Assembly: GCF_916618755.1 (NCBI RefSeq)
Contig: NZ_CAKAKB010000001.1
Location: 434,001-498,000, forward strand
Direction of reading: 5' to 3'
Source: Actinotalea sp. Marseille-Q4924
GTDB taxonomy: Bacteria > Actinomycetota > Actinomycetes > Actinomycetales > Cellulomonadaceae
Length of the DNA stretch: 64,000 nt
In this document: positions 45,934 to 54,013 of the stretch, piece after piece
Position numbering within the stretch: position 1 is the first letter of the stretch
Layout of the letters: each line of letters starts with the position of its first letter
Translations under genes and position numbers: made by a program
Notes under the pieces: model-generated
Database searches by the model: none
What the model was told of the DNA's origin: nothing
What the model saw: only the letters and a program-made list of their open reading frames with translations

Positions 45934-46701
45934 ATGGGACAGGTCGGCAGCACGCTGGAGCGCAGGCTCGAGGGCAAGGTCGCCATCGTCACCGGTGGGG
46001 CGCGCGGCATGGGGGCAGCGATGGCGCGCCGTCTGGTCGCGGAGGGCGCCAAGGTCGTCATCGGCGACGTCCTCGAGGCGGAGGGCAAGGAGCTGGCGCT
46101 CGACATCGGTCCCGACGTCCTGTTCGTGACGCTCGACGTCACCTCCGCGCAGGCCTGGGCGCAGGCCGTCTCGGCGGCGGGGGAGGCGTACGGACCCGTG
46201 ACGGTCCTCGTCAACAACGCCGGCATCCTCGCCTACGGCTCCGTGGACGTGGCGGCCGAGTCGGACCTGCGGCGCGTCCTCGACGTCAACCTCGTCGGAC
46301 CGTTCCTCGGCATCCAGGCCGTCGTGCCCACGATGCGCGAGCAGGGCGGCGGCTCGATCGTCAACATCTCCTCGGCGGCCGGCCTCGTGGGCATGGCGTC
46401 GCTCGGGGCGTACTCGTCGAGCAAGTGGGGGCTGCGCGGGCTGACGAAGTCGGCGGCCCTGGACCTCGGCCGCGACCGGATCCGGGTCAACTCGATCCAC
46501 CCCGGGGGCGTGCGGACGCCCATGGCCGCGGGCGCGGAGGACTCGGCGTTCGCCGTCTACGCGCTGCCCCGCATCGGCGAGCCGGAGGAGATCGCGGCGG
46601 CGGTCGCCTACCTCGCGAGCGACGACGCCTCGTTCGTCACCGGCGCGGAGCTCGCCGTCGACGGCGGCATGGTCCTCGGCACCCTGCCCCCGGCAGGCTG
46701 A
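45934..46701 (+). CDS. Short-chain dehydrogenase/reductase
   Basis: A 255-residue classical SDR. Cofactor motif TGGARGMG (about 18-25), NNAG, catalytic Ser in [11 protein letters not shown], and YSSSK with the active Tyr and Lys are all present. Asp in GDVLEAEG after strand beta-2 favours NAD(H). Resembles 3-alpha-(20-beta)-hydroxysteroid or 3-oxoacyl reductases; substrate cannot be told. GAGGAGG upstream of the ATG; monocistronic, with a strong terminator. Confidence 0.88.
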   Translation: MGQVGSTLERRLEGKVAIVTGGARGMGAAMARRLVAEGAKVVIGDVLEAEGKELALDIGPDVLFVTLDVTSAQAWAQAVSAAGEAYGPVTVLVNNAGILAYGSVDVAAESDLRRVLDVNLVGPFLGIQAVVPTMREQGGGSIVNISSAAGLVGMASLGAYSSSKWGLRGLTKSAALDLGRDRIRVNSIHPGGVRTPMAAGAEDSAFAVYALPRIGEPEEIAAAVAYLASDDASFVTGAELAVDGGMVLGTLPPAG

Positions 46702-46753
46702 GAGGCACTGCCCCCGGCGACCTGACACCGACCGCACCGGAGCCCCGGGGCGG

Positions 46754-46798
46754 ATCGGGGAAGGTCGGTGGCACCTGGCGCCACGGACCTTCCCCGAT
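46754..46798 (+). terminator. Terminator downstream of the SDR gene
   Basis: A 19-bp stem with one mismatch (46754-46772 with 46780-46798, core GGGGAAGGTC) and a 7-base loop, 53 bases after the stop. Confidence 0.7.
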
Positions 46799-46846
46799 GG
46801 GTCGCGCGGACGTGGGCGGGATTTCGCTGCACCCCCCGGGCGCGTG

Positions 46847-46852
46847 TACCCT
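46847..46852 (+). promoter_or_regulatory. -10 element of tRNA-Thr
   Basis: TACCCT is 10 bases before the mature tRNA 5' end, the usual compact tRNA promoter layout. Confidence 0.45.
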
Positions 46853-46862
46853 GGCACGCGCT

Positions 46863-46935
46863 GCCCCGATAGCTCAGTCGGCAGAGCGTCTCCATGGTAA
46901 GGAGAAGGTCAAGGGTTCGATTCCCTTTCGGGGCT
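46863..46935 (+). tRNA. tRNA-Thr (anticodon GGT)
   Basis: A 73-base class I tRNA. Acceptor GCCCCGA pairs with TCGGGGC, anticodon stem TCTCC/GGAGA encloses ATGGTAA with anticodon GGT, T arm has GGTTCGATTCC. CCA not encoded. Start of the conserved tRNA-Thr, tRNA-Met, rpmG, had-like block. Confidence 0.95.
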
Positions 46936-46947
46936 CTGTTGGTGCCC

Positions 46948-46982
46948 GGGGCCGTCCGACGGTTGTGCCGTCAGGCGGCCCC
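46948..46982 (+). terminator. Hairpin after tRNA-Thr
   Basis: GGGGCCG and GACGG arms pair with CCGTC and CGGCCCC (13 of 15 positions) around TTGTG, 12 bases after the tRNA. Confidence 0.55.
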
Positions 46983-47007
46983 GTGCTCCGATGCAGTAAC
47001 CGGATGC

Positions 47008-47084
47008 GGCGGGGTAGCTCAGTAGGTCAGAGCGCACGACTCATAATCGTGAGGTCGCGGGTTCGATCCCCGCCCCCGCTACCA
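47008..47084 (+). tRNA. tRNA-Met, elongator type (anticodon CAT)
   Basis: 77 bases including an encoded CCA. Acceptor GGCGGGG pairs with CCCCGCT (G-T at the end), stem CACGA/TCGTG encloses CTCATAA with anticodon CAT. The anticodon stem lacks the three G-C pairs of initiator tRNA and position 1 pairs with 72, so this is the elongator. Confidence 0.94.
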
Positions 47085-47170
47085 CTCCCGTGGAAGCGTC
47101 GCGTGCCGATCATCGGCCCGCGCACAACGACCGAGGCGCCGCAGCAGCCGGCGCGAGAGGTGGCAAGACC

Positions 47171-47341
47171 GTGGCCAGCAAGTCCCAGGACGTCCGTCCG
47201 AAGATCACGCTCGCGTGCACCGAGTGCAAGGAGCGGAACTACATCACCAAGAAGAACCGGCGCAACGACCCGGACCGCCTGGAGATGAAGAAGTTCTGCC
47301 CGCGGGACGGCCGTCACACGCTGCACCGCGAGACCCGCTGA
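47171..47341 (+). CDS. rpmG: Ribosomal protein L33
   Basis: A 56-residue large-subunit protein. [20 protein letters not shown] and [20 protein letters not shown] identify L33. Zinc-binding L33 normally has two Cys pairs; here the first pair CTEC is intact but the second reads CPRD, with Asp in place of the last Cys. GTG start. It lies 86 bases after tRNA-Met and precedes the MaoC-like pair, as in mycobacteria (rpmG2-hadABC). Confidence 0.95.
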   Translation: MASKSQDVRPKITLACTECKERNYITKKNRRNDPDRLEMKKFCPRDGRHTLHRETR

Positions 47342-47375
47342 CCCAGCGGCTCACCGAGCTCAGGACGACCCGCGC

Positions 47376-47825
47376 ATGGCCGTGAACACCGCCTTCGCGG
47401 GTCGTTCCTATGCCCCGACCGCGCCGTACCAGGTCGGGCGGGAGCACGTCCGCGCCTTCGCGACCGCGGTGCTCGCCGACCACCCGGCGCACCACGACGT
47501 CGACGCCGCGCGGGCTCTCGGGCACCCCGACGTCGTCGCGCCGCCGACCTACGCGGTGGTCGTCGCCCAGGCGGCGGAGGCGCAGCTCGTCCAGGACCCG
47601 GAGGCGGGGATCGACTTCTCCCGCGTGGTCCACGCCGACGAGCGCTTCGTCCACCACCGGCCCATCCACGCCGGTGACGAGCTGGTCACCACCCTCCACG
47701 TCGACTCGATCACCGAGCGCGCCGGCCTGGCCATGGTCACGACGCGCTGCGAGATCGCGGACGCCGACGGCGCCGCGGTCGCCACCGTCGTGTCGACGCT
47801 CGCCGTCCGGGGAGAGGGCGCATGA
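47376..47825 (+). CDS. MaoC/FAS1-type dehydratase-like hot-dog protein (HadA-like)
   Basis: A 149-residue single hot-dog protein of the MaoC N-terminal dehydratase type. YQVGREHVRAFATAVL and HPDVVAPPTYAVVVAQAA match the structural, non-catalytic subunit seen in HadA. The catalytic D-x-N-P-x-H motif is absent and lies in the next gene, to which it is coupled by ATGA. In mycobacteria this pair dehydrates 3-hydroxyacyl-ACP in FAS-II; that pathway would not be expected here, so the substrate is open. Confidence 0.85.
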   Translation: MAVNTAFAGRSYAPTAPYQVGREHVRAFATAVLADHPAHHDVDAARALGHPDVVAPPTYAVVVAQAAEAQLVQDPEAGIDFSRVVHADERFVHHRPIHAGDELVTTLHVDSITERAGLAMVTTRCEIADADGAAVATVVSTLAVRGEGA

Positions 47826-48250
47826 GCGGCACCCGCCCCGACCTCGCCTCCCTGGTGGTCGGTCAGTCGATCGGCACGCGCGCGGTCGACGTCGACCGGC
47901 GCACCCTCGTCCGCTACGCGGGCGCCAGCGGTGACCTCAACCCGATCCACTGGAACGAGCGGTTCGCGACCGAGGTCGGGCTGCCCGGCGTCATCGCGCA
48001 CGGCATGTTCACCATGGGGACCGCCGTGAACCTCGTGGCGGACTGGGCGGGCGACCCGGGCGCCGTCGTCGAGTACGGCACGCGCTTCACCCGTCCCGTC
48101 CCCGTCCCGGATCCCGGTGCCGCGGTGGTCGAGGTGGAGGGCGTCGTCGGCGCGGTCGACGCCGACGCGCGCACCGTGCGGATCGACCTCACCGTGACGT
48201 GCCAGGGCGCCCGCGTCCTGGGCAAGGCGCAGGCGACCGTCCGGCTGTAG
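47822..48250 (+). CDS. MaoC-like (R)-specific enoyl hydratase/dehydratase (HadB-like)
   Basis: A 142-residue hot-dog enzyme with the hydratase-2 motif YAGASGDLNPIHWNERFA, giving Asp38 and His43 as catalytic residues, followed by GLPGVIAHGMFTMG. With the preceding HadA-like partner it should form the active heterodimer on 3-hydroxyacyl thioesters. Convergent with the LacI gene 14 bases away. Confidence 0.87.
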   Translation: MSGTRPDLASLVVGQSIGTRAVDVDRRTLVRYAGASGDLNPIHWNERFATEVGLPGVIAHGMFTMGTAVNLVADWAGDPGAVVEYGTRFTRPVPVPDPGAAVVEVEGVVGAVDADARTVRIDLTVTCQGARVLGKAQATVRL

Positions 48251-48264
48251 CGGTCGGCGACGAC

Positions 48265-49329
48265 TCAGCCGGCGGGCGGCGCCGTGGTCGTGCCGAGGCG
48301 GAGCTCGACGTCGAAGACGACGTTCTCGGGCGACTCCCCGGCCAGCAGCCGGCCGACCATGTGACCCATCGCCTCGCCCTTCGCCTGCAGGGGCTGCGCC
48401 ACGGTGGTGAGCACGTCCGGGGCGAGCCAGGGCAGCTCGAGCCCGTCGAACCCGGCGACGGAGACGTCCTGGGGCACGCGCAGACCCAGCTCCCGCGCCG
48501 CGATGAGCACGCCGGCGGCGAGCAGGTCCGACTGCGCGACGACCGCGGTGGGCCGGTCCGGCCGCTCGAGCACCCGCAGGCCCGCCTCCCGCCCGGCCTC
48601 GACGAGGGAGGCCTCCGCTTCCATGATCACGGTGGGCCGCAGGCCGGTCGACTCCAGGCCCTCGAGCCGGTGTCGGGTCGGGGCCCAGTCGAGCTGCGCA
48701 CGACGGGCGGCGTCCACCGGTCCGCAGCGCCGGACGCCGTCGAAGGGGAGGCTGACGACGGCGACCCGCTCGTGACCGAGCTCCAGCAGGTGGCGGCCGA
48801 GCGCCGCGCTGCCGCCGTGGTCGTCGATCGCGACCACGGGCGCCGTCGTCGTCGACGGGCCCTCACCCACGACGACGGGGACGCCGCGGCGGCGGAGGAC
48901 AGCGAGCACCGGGTCGTCGGTCCGGAAGCCCCAGATGAGGACGGCCGCGTCCATGGCCGCGCTCTCCACGAGCGGGTCGACGGCGGTCGGTCGTTCGGGG
49001 TCCGGCATCGCCGGGATGAGCAGGACGCCGAGCCCGAGCTGGCCCAGGGCGCCGGTCAGGCCGTCGAGGACCTGGATCGCGACGGGGTCCCGGAAGCTGC
49101 GACGCAGCTGGTCGCCGACGATCACCGCGGCGATCCCGGACCGGCCGCTGCGCAGGGACCGGCCCAGCGGGTTGGGCCCGCTGTAGCCGAGCGTCTCGGC
49201 TGCCGCGAGCACCCGCGCGCGGGTCTCCTCCGCGATGGGTCCCGAGCCGGAGAAGGCCAGGGACGCGGTGGAGACCGACACGCCTGCGGTCGACGCGACG
49301 TCGGCCAGGGTGGGTCGGCTGTGCGCCAT
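48265..49329 (-). CDS. LacI-family transcriptional repressor
   Basis: 354 residues. The N-terminal helix-turn-helix TLADVASTAGVSVSTASLAFSG and hinge NPLGRSLRSGRSG are typical, followed by a periplasmic-binding-protein-like sensor domain (about 62-340, VAGFDGLELP). An AGGTGAG site precedes the ATG. It is divergent from two MFS genes, and the shared 207-base region carries a CGAATCGTTTCG operator-like palindrome. The ligand cannot be predicted. Confidence 0.92.
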   Translation of the reverse strand: MAHSRPTLADVASTAGVSVSTASLAFSGSGPIAEETRARVLAAAETLGYSGPNPLGRSLRSGRSGIAAVIVGDQLRRSFRDPVAIQVLDGLTGALGQLGLGVLLIPAMPDPERPTAVDPLVESAAMDAAVLIWGFRTDDPVLAVLRRRGVPVVVGEGPSTTTAPVVAIDDHGGSAALGRHLLELGHERVAVVSLPFDGVRRCGPVDAARRAQLDWAPTRHRLEGLESTGLRPTVIMEAEASLVEAGREAGLRVLERPDRPTAVVAQSDLLAAGVLIAARELGLRVPQDVSVAGFDGLELPWLAPDVLTTVAQPLQAKGEAMGHMVGRLLAGESPENVVFDVELRLGTTTAPPAG

Positions 49330-49355
49330 CTCACCTGTCCCTCGGCCGTTCACGG

Positions 49356-49384
49356 TTGACGAGCCGCCAGCGTAGCGGCACACT
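49356..49384 (+). promoter_or_regulatory. Promoter of the MFS gene pair
   Basis: TTGACG (49356-49361), a 17-base spacer and CACACT (49379-49384) form one of the clearest -35/-10 pairs in the window. The predicted start near 49391 lies just before the operator. Confidence 0.55.
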
Positions 49385-49396
49385 CGAAGGGCTGCA

Positions 49397-49410
49397 TCGA
49401 ATCGTTTCGA
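49397..49410. promoter_or_regulatory. LacI-type operator
   Basis: TCGAATCGTTTCGA is a dyad with central CG, one substitution from the CGAAACGTTTCG core common for LacI-family sites. Placed at about +6 to +20 of the MFS promoter and 68 bases upstream of the lacI start, it could control both. Confidence 0.6.
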
Positions 49411-49536
49411 CCGTCCTCCGTCCCGAGGACGCGCCCCCCGCCCGCCAGGAACGGCCGCCGCCGGCCGCCCGGTGGGCGTCGCGCTGTCCGGGACGAGGCG
49501 GGTGCGGCACCCCGCCACGACCGAGACCGAGGATCC

Positions 49537-50988
49537 ATGCCCCGCCCCGGCGCCATCCGGCCCGCCCGCCCGAACCGCACCGACCCCACGCCCGTGACCG
49601 CCGCACCGGCGGCCGCGCTCAGCGCGCGCCGTCACCTCATCGGGCTGTACCTCCTCCTCGGCATGACCGTCTCGAGCTGGCTGAGCCGCCTGCCGTCGGT
49701 CCGCTCCGCGCTGGGGCTCAGCGAGTCCGAGCTGGGTCTCGTGCTGCTCCTCGGCGCCCTCGGGTCGCTCGTCACGGTGCTCGTCGCCGGTGGCGTCGTC
49801 ACGCGGTTCGGCAGCCGGCGGACGCTCACGGCCGCCGCGGTGCTGTTCTCCGGCGCCACGTTCCTCATGGGCCTCGGGCCGACGCTCGGCAGCGTCCCGG
49901 TGCTCGTCGTCGGCGTCTTCGTCATGTCGGCGTCCTTCGCGCTCGGCAACGTCCCCATGAACGTCGAGACGGTCGTCATCGAACGCGCCATGGGGCGCAC
50001 CGTCGTGCCGCAGTTCCACGCCGCCTTCTCGGTGGGTGCCCTGAGCGGCTCCCTGCTCGGCGCCGGCGCCGCGTGGGTGCAGCTGCCGCTGCTCGTGCAG
50101 TTCGGCGCGATGGCGGCGCTCTCCCTCGTCTGGCGCCTCGCCGCCATCCCCGCCGCCGTGCTGCCGGCCGCCGCTGACCCGGCTCGCGTCGACGGCGCCC
50201 CGGCTCCCCGGCGCGGCATGCGCGCGGCGCTCGGCGCCTGGCGCGAGCGCCGCACCCTCCTCGTCGGCGTCATCGTCATGACGGCGGCGCTGTCGGAGGG
50301 CTCGGCCAACAACTGGCTCGCGATCGCCGTCGTCGACGGGTTCCGGCAGACCGAGGCGATGGCCGCCATCGTCTTCGGCGTGTTCACCGGGTCGATGGCC
50401 GTGGCCCGGTTCACCGGCACCTGGGCGATCGCGCGCTTCGGTCACGTCACCGTGCTGGCCGCCTCGGGCAGCGTCGCCTTCGTCGGCCTGCTGCTCTTCG
50501 GCCTCGCGCCCACGCTGCCGCTGGCTGTCCTGGGCGTCGTCGGCTGGGGTCTGGGTGCCGGACTCGTCGTGCCCATCGGCATGGCCGCGGTGTCCCACGA
50601 GCCGCTGCGCGCGGCGGGCCGGGTCGCGGTCGTCTCCGCGTTCGCGTCGGTGTCCTCGATTGTCGCGCCGCCGCTGCTCGGTGCCGTCGCCGAGGCGATC
50701 GGGGCGCGTCGGGCGCTGCTGCTCGTCGCCATCGGGCTCGCGCTGAGCGTCGTCCTCGCCTCCACCGTGCGCACCCCCTCGACCGCCGCGACGGCGGTAC
50801 CGTCGCTGAGCGGCGACGACGCAGCGACGGCGGACGCCGACGTGCCCGCACGCCGACTGGTCCCGGCGGTCGCGGGCGCGCCGAGCGGACGGCCCGCCGG
50901 TGCCGCGACCGCCACCGCCGTCGTCGACGGCCACGACCAGCACGACCCCCGCCGTCCCTCCTCCCGCGAACCGGAGCTGTGCCGATGA
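49537..50988 (+). CDS. Major facilitator superfamily transporter, YbjJ-like, first of a tandem pair
   Basis: 483 residues with twelve predicted helices. WLSRLPSVRSALGLSESELG after the first helix and the WGLGAGLVVPIGMAA helix are typical of the YbjJ-like MFS group. A hydrophilic C-terminal tail of about 75 residues is unique to this copy. The product is paralogous to that of the next gene, to which it is joined by ATGA. Substrate unknown; LacI control suggests a sugar or sugar-derived ligand as inducer. Confidence 0.85.
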   Translation: MPRPGAIRPARPNRTDPTPVTAAPAAALSARRHLIGLYLLLGMTVSSWLSRLPSVRSALGLSESELGLVLLLGALGSLVTVLVAGGVVTRFGSRRTLTAAAVLFSGATFLMGLGPTLGSVPVLVVGVFVMSASFALGNVPMNVETVVIERAMGRTVVPQFHAAFSVGALSGSLLGAGAAWVQLPLLVQFGAMAALSLVWRLAAIPAAVLPAAADPARVDGAPAPRRGMRAALGAWRERRTLLVGVIVMTAALSEGSANNWLAIAVVDGFRQTEAMAAIVFGVFTGSMAVARFTGTWAIARFGHVTVLAASGSVAFVGLLLFGLAPTLPLAVLGVVGWGLGAGLVVPIGMAAVSHEPLRAAGRVAVVSAFASVSSIVAPPLLGAVAEAIGARRALLLVAIGLALSVVLASTVRTPSTAATAVPSLSGDDAATADADVPARRLVPAVAGAPSGRPAGAATATAVVDGHDQHDPRRPSSREPELCR

Positions 50989-52247
50989 CCGAGCGTGTGT
51001 CGACCCCCTTGCGCGCCGCGACCGTCGCCGTCGTCGTCGTCTTCGTGCTCAACGGGTTCCACTTCGCGAGCTGGGCGTCGCGGCTGCCCGCCGTCCGCGA
51101 CGCGCTGGAGCTGCGACCCAACCAGCTGGGCCTCCTCCTGCTCGTGGGGGCCATCGGCTCGCTCGTCGCGCTGCCCCTGTCCGGGATGGTCGTGCAGCGT
51201 CTCGGTGCTCCGCGGACCGTCGCGTCCTTCGCCGTGCTGAACGTCGCCGGCCTCCTCGTCGCCGCGACCGCCGTCCAGCTCGGCTCGCTGTGGCTCGCGG
51301 GGATCGGTCTCGTGCTCTTCGGCGTGGGCACCGGGGTGTGGGACGCCGCGATGAACATCGAGGGCGCCGCGGTCGAGCAGCGGCTCGGGCGCGCGATCAT
51401 GCCGCGGTTCCACGCGGGCTTCTCCTTCGGCACCATGGCGGGAGCGGGACTGGGTGCCGTCGCGGCCTGGCTCGGCCTGCCGGTGCTCGTGCACCTGGGC
51501 GTCGTGCTGGCCGTCAGCCTCGCCGCCGTCCTGTGGGCCGTGCGCGCGTTCCTGCCCGCCGGCACCCACGACGAGCAGCACGACGCGGGCGCCGACGGCG
51601 CCGCACCGCGCCGCAGCCCGTTCGCGGCGTGGACCGAGCCGCGCACGCTGCTCATCGGCCTCGTGGTGCTCGCCGCCGCCCTCACCGAGGGTGCCGCCAA
51701 CGACTGGGTGAGCCTCGCCGTCGTCGACGGCTTCGGGACGTCGGACGCGGTGGGTGCCCTCGGCTTCGCGGTCTTCGTCACCGCGATGACCGGGATGCGG
51801 CTGCTCGGCACCGTGCTGCTGGACCGCTGGGGCCGGGTGCCCGTGCTGCGGCTCTCGGCCGGGCTCGCGCTCGCCGGCCTGCTGGTCTTCGGGCTGGTCG
51901 ACAACCTCGCGGTCGCGCTCGTGGGCGTGGTGGCGTGGGGGCTGGGCGCGGCGCTCGGCTTCCCCGTCGGGATGAGCGCCGCCTCGGACGACCCCCGCCA
52001 CGCGGCCGCGCGCGTCGCCGTGGTGTCGACCGTCGGGTACGCCGCGTTCCTCGCCGGTCCGCCGCTGCTGGGGCTTCTGGCCGAGTACGTCGGGTACCGG
52101 CAGTCGCTGCTGGCGATCACGATCCCGATCCTCGTCGGCCTCCTGGTCATGAAGGCCGCCGCACCCCTGCCGACGGCGACGCCGGCCGCCACCGACACGT
52201 TCGCCGGCCCGGGCGTCGAGCCGGGCCTGGGGGAGCGGCGCGCCTGA
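50985..52247 (+). CDS. Major facilitator superfamily transporter, YbjJ-like, second of a tandem pair
   Basis: 420 residues, twelve predicted helices. WASRLPAVRDALELRPNQLG aligns directly with the first copy, as do the central GAANDWVSLAVVDGF and SANNWLAIAVVDGF segments, so the two arose by duplication. ATG 50985 is chosen (GGAG 8 bases upstream); GTG 50979 is too close to that site. The pair may act as a heterodimer or have diverged in substrate. Confidence 0.85.
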   Translation: MTERVSTPLRAATVAVVVVFVLNGFHFASWASRLPAVRDALELRPNQLGLLLLVGAIGSLVALPLSGMVVQRLGAPRTVASFAVLNVAGLLVAATAVQLGSLWLAGIGLVLFGVGTGVWDAAMNIEGAAVEQRLGRAIMPRFHAGFSFGTMAGAGLGAVAAWLGLPVLVHLGVVLAVSLAAVLWAVRAFLPAGTHDEQHDAGADGAAPRRSPFAAWTEPRTLLIGLVVLAAALTEGAANDWVSLAVVDGFGTSDAVGALGFAVFVTAMTGMRLLGTVLLDRWGRVPVLRLSAGLALAGLLVFGLVDNLAVALVGVVAWGLGAALGFPVGMSAASDDPRHAAARVAVVSTVGYAAFLAGPPLLGLLAEYVGYRQSLLAITIPILVGLLVMKAAAPLPTATPAATDTFAGPGVEPGLGERRA

Positions 52248-52265
52248 CCGGTCCCGGCGGACGGC

Positions 52266-52313
52266 GCACCGTGGCGCCGGACGGACCGGGCGCCGTGGCG
52301 CCGGACCGACCGG
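52266..52313. repeat. Two tandem 24-bp repeats upstream of murB
   Basis: Copies at 52266-52289 and 52290-52313 differ at two positions (third and eighteenth). They lie between the MFS stop and the murB -10 element, within an otherwise unremarkable 104-base gap. Confidence 0.8.
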
Positions 52314-52339
52314 TCGCGGCGCGTCGTCGTCGGCGTGCC

Positions 52340-52345
52340 TACGCT
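52340..52345 (+). promoter_or_regulatory. -10 element of murB, leaderless arrangement
   Basis: TACGCT is followed after 6 bases by the murB GTG. No ribosome site is present, so a leaderless message is likely. Confidence 0.45.
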
Positions 52346-52351
52346 GGGGTG

Positions 52352-53566
52352 GTGACCACTCCCCGCCCCACCGCAGCCACCGCGTCCACCCTGACGGAGA
52401 GCGTCGTCACGGAGGCCGGCCCGGTGGGCGGCGGCGCTGGGCCCGGCACGGGCCCCCGGCTGGCGGACCTCACGACGCTGCGGCTCGGTGGCCGGGCCGC
52501 CCGCTACGTCGAGGCGTCGTCGGCGGAGGAGCTCGTCGCGGCCGTGCGCGAGGCGGACGCGGCCGGTGAGCCCGTCCTCGTCCTCGGCGGCGGCTCGAAC
52601 GTCGTGGTCCCGGACGACGGGTTCCCGGGGCTCGTCGTGCGGGACGTGCGCAGCGACATCGAGGTGGAGGACGCCGGCGCGTGCGGGGGCGCGAGCATCA
52701 CCGTGCCGGCCGGCACGCCGTGGGTGGACGTCGTCGACCGCGCCGTCGCGGAGGGCTGGGTCGGCGTCGAGGCGCTCGCGGGCATCCCGGGCTCGACCGG
52801 TGCGACGCCCGTGCAGAACGTCGGCGCCTACGGCCAGGAGGTGTCGGGCGTCGTGTCGCTCGTGCGGACGTGGGACCGTGAGCTCGGCCGCATCCGCACG
52901 CTGGCGCTGCCGGACCTGGGGTTCGGCTACCGCACCTCGGTGCTCAAGCGCTCCCTGCGCGACGACGACGGCGCGTGGTCGCGCTGGGCGCCGACGCCCC
53001 GATGGGTGGTGCTCGAGGTGGGCTTCCAGCTGCGTCTCGGCACGCTGTCCGCGCCCGTCGCCTACGCCGAGCTCGCGCGTCGTCTCGGTGTCGAGGTGGG
53101 GCAGCGTGCCCCGCTGGCGGACGTGCGCTCCGCCGTGCTGGAGCTGCGCGGCGGCAAGGGGATGGTGCTCGACGCCGCCGACCCCGACACCTGGAGCGCC
53201 GGGTCGTTCTTCACGAACCCCGTCGTGCCGGTCGGGGTGGCCGACGGCCTGCCGGCGGACGCCCCCCGGTACCCGGTGCGCTCCTCGACGCCGCAGGGCA
53301 CCACCGGGCCCAGCCTCGGCGCCATCGACGAGTCCCTGGTCAAGACGAGCGCCGCGTGGCTCATCGAGCACGCCGGCTTCGGCAAGGGCTTCGGGCTGCC
53401 GGGCACCGTGGGCCTGTCCACGAAGCACAGCCTCGCGCTGACGCACCGCGGCGGCGGCACGACGACGGAGCTGCTCGCGCTCGCCCGCACGGTGCGCGAC
53501 GGGGTGCGGGAGCGGTTCGGCGTCGAGCTCGAGCCGGAACCGGTCGTCGTCGGCGCGACGCTCTGA
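52352..53566 (+). CDS. murB: UDP-N-acetylenolpyruvoylglucosamine reductase (MurB)
   Basis: FAD/NADPH enzyme that finishes UDP-N-acetylmuramate for peptidoglycan. 404 residues. TTLRLGGRAARYVE, VLGGGSNVVVPDDGF and GIPGSTGATPVQNVGAYG belong to the FAD domain; GSFFTNPVV (with the catalytic Ser) and the C-terminal THKHSLALTH-type segment STKHSLALTH complete it. It is the short-loop type with a large inserted middle region (about 200-260). The first 35 residues are a variable lead. Normally adjacent to the had-like genes in relatives; here a LacI/MFS block intervenes. Confidence 0.95.
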   Translation: MTTPRPTAATASTLTESVVTEAGPVGGGAGPGTGPRLADLTTLRLGGRAARYVEASSAEELVAAVREADAAGEPVLVLGGGSNVVVPDDGFPGLVVRDVRSDIEVEDAGACGGASITVPAGTPWVDVVDRAVAEGWVGVEALAGIPGSTGATPVQNVGAYGQEVSGVVSLVRTWDRELGRIRTLALPDLGFGYRTSVLKRSLRDDDGAWSRWAPTPRWVVLEVGFQLRLGTLSAPVAYAELARRLGVEVGQRAPLADVRSAVLELRGGKGMVLDAADPDTWSAGSFFTNPVVPVGVADGLPADAPRYPVRSSTPQGTTGPSLGAIDESLVKTSAAWLIEHAGFGKGFGLPGTVGLSTKHSLALTHRGGGTTTELLALARTVRDGVRERFGVELEPEPVVVGATL

Positions 53567-53587
53567 GCCGGCGACCGGACGAGGGTG

Positions 53588-54013
53588 TCAGGAGCGGACG
53601 CGGCCGGCCCCGGCCGAGGCGCTGGGCTCGGACGGGTCGCGCGCCCCCGGCCGGTCCAGGAGCACGCCCCGCACGACGGCGAGCGTCTCCTCGTCCGTGA
53701 GGCCGGCGGCCCGCGCGACGCCCACGAGCCGGTCCGCCGCGTCCCGGACCTCGCGGGCGACGTCCGCGGTACCCGCCGCCACGACCGTCCCGGTCCGCCG
53801 CCGCGTCGTGACGACCCCCGCCGACTCGAGCTCGCGGTAGGCCCGGGCGACGGTGCCCGCCGCGACGCCGAGGTCCGCCGCCAGGGCCCGGATCGTCGGC
53901 AGGCGGTCCCCGGAGCGCAGCCGACCGGCGGCGACGTGCGCACCGACCTGCAGGCGGACCTGCTCGTACGGCGGGACGCTCGAGGTGAGGTCGACCTCGA
54001 TCTGCAGGCTCAT
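53588..54013 (-). CDS. GntR-family regulator (YtrA type)
   Basis: 141 residues. The winged helix-turn-helix (about 10-78) has PPYEQVRLQVGAHVAAGRL, LPTIRALAADLGVAAGTVAR and VVTTRRRTGTVV. The C-terminal part is a short helical YtrA-type tail without a large effector domain. It is the second gene of a two-gene operon (ATGA overlap with the membrane protein gene). YtrA-type regulators usually control their own operon. Confidence 0.88.
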   Translation of the reverse strand: MSLQIEVDLTSSVPPYEQVRLQVGAHVAAGRLRSGDRLPTIRALAADLGVAAGTVARAYRELESAGVVTTRRRTGTVVAAGTADVAREVRDAADRLVGVARAAGLTDEETLAVVRGVLLDRPGARDPSEPSASAGAGRVRS

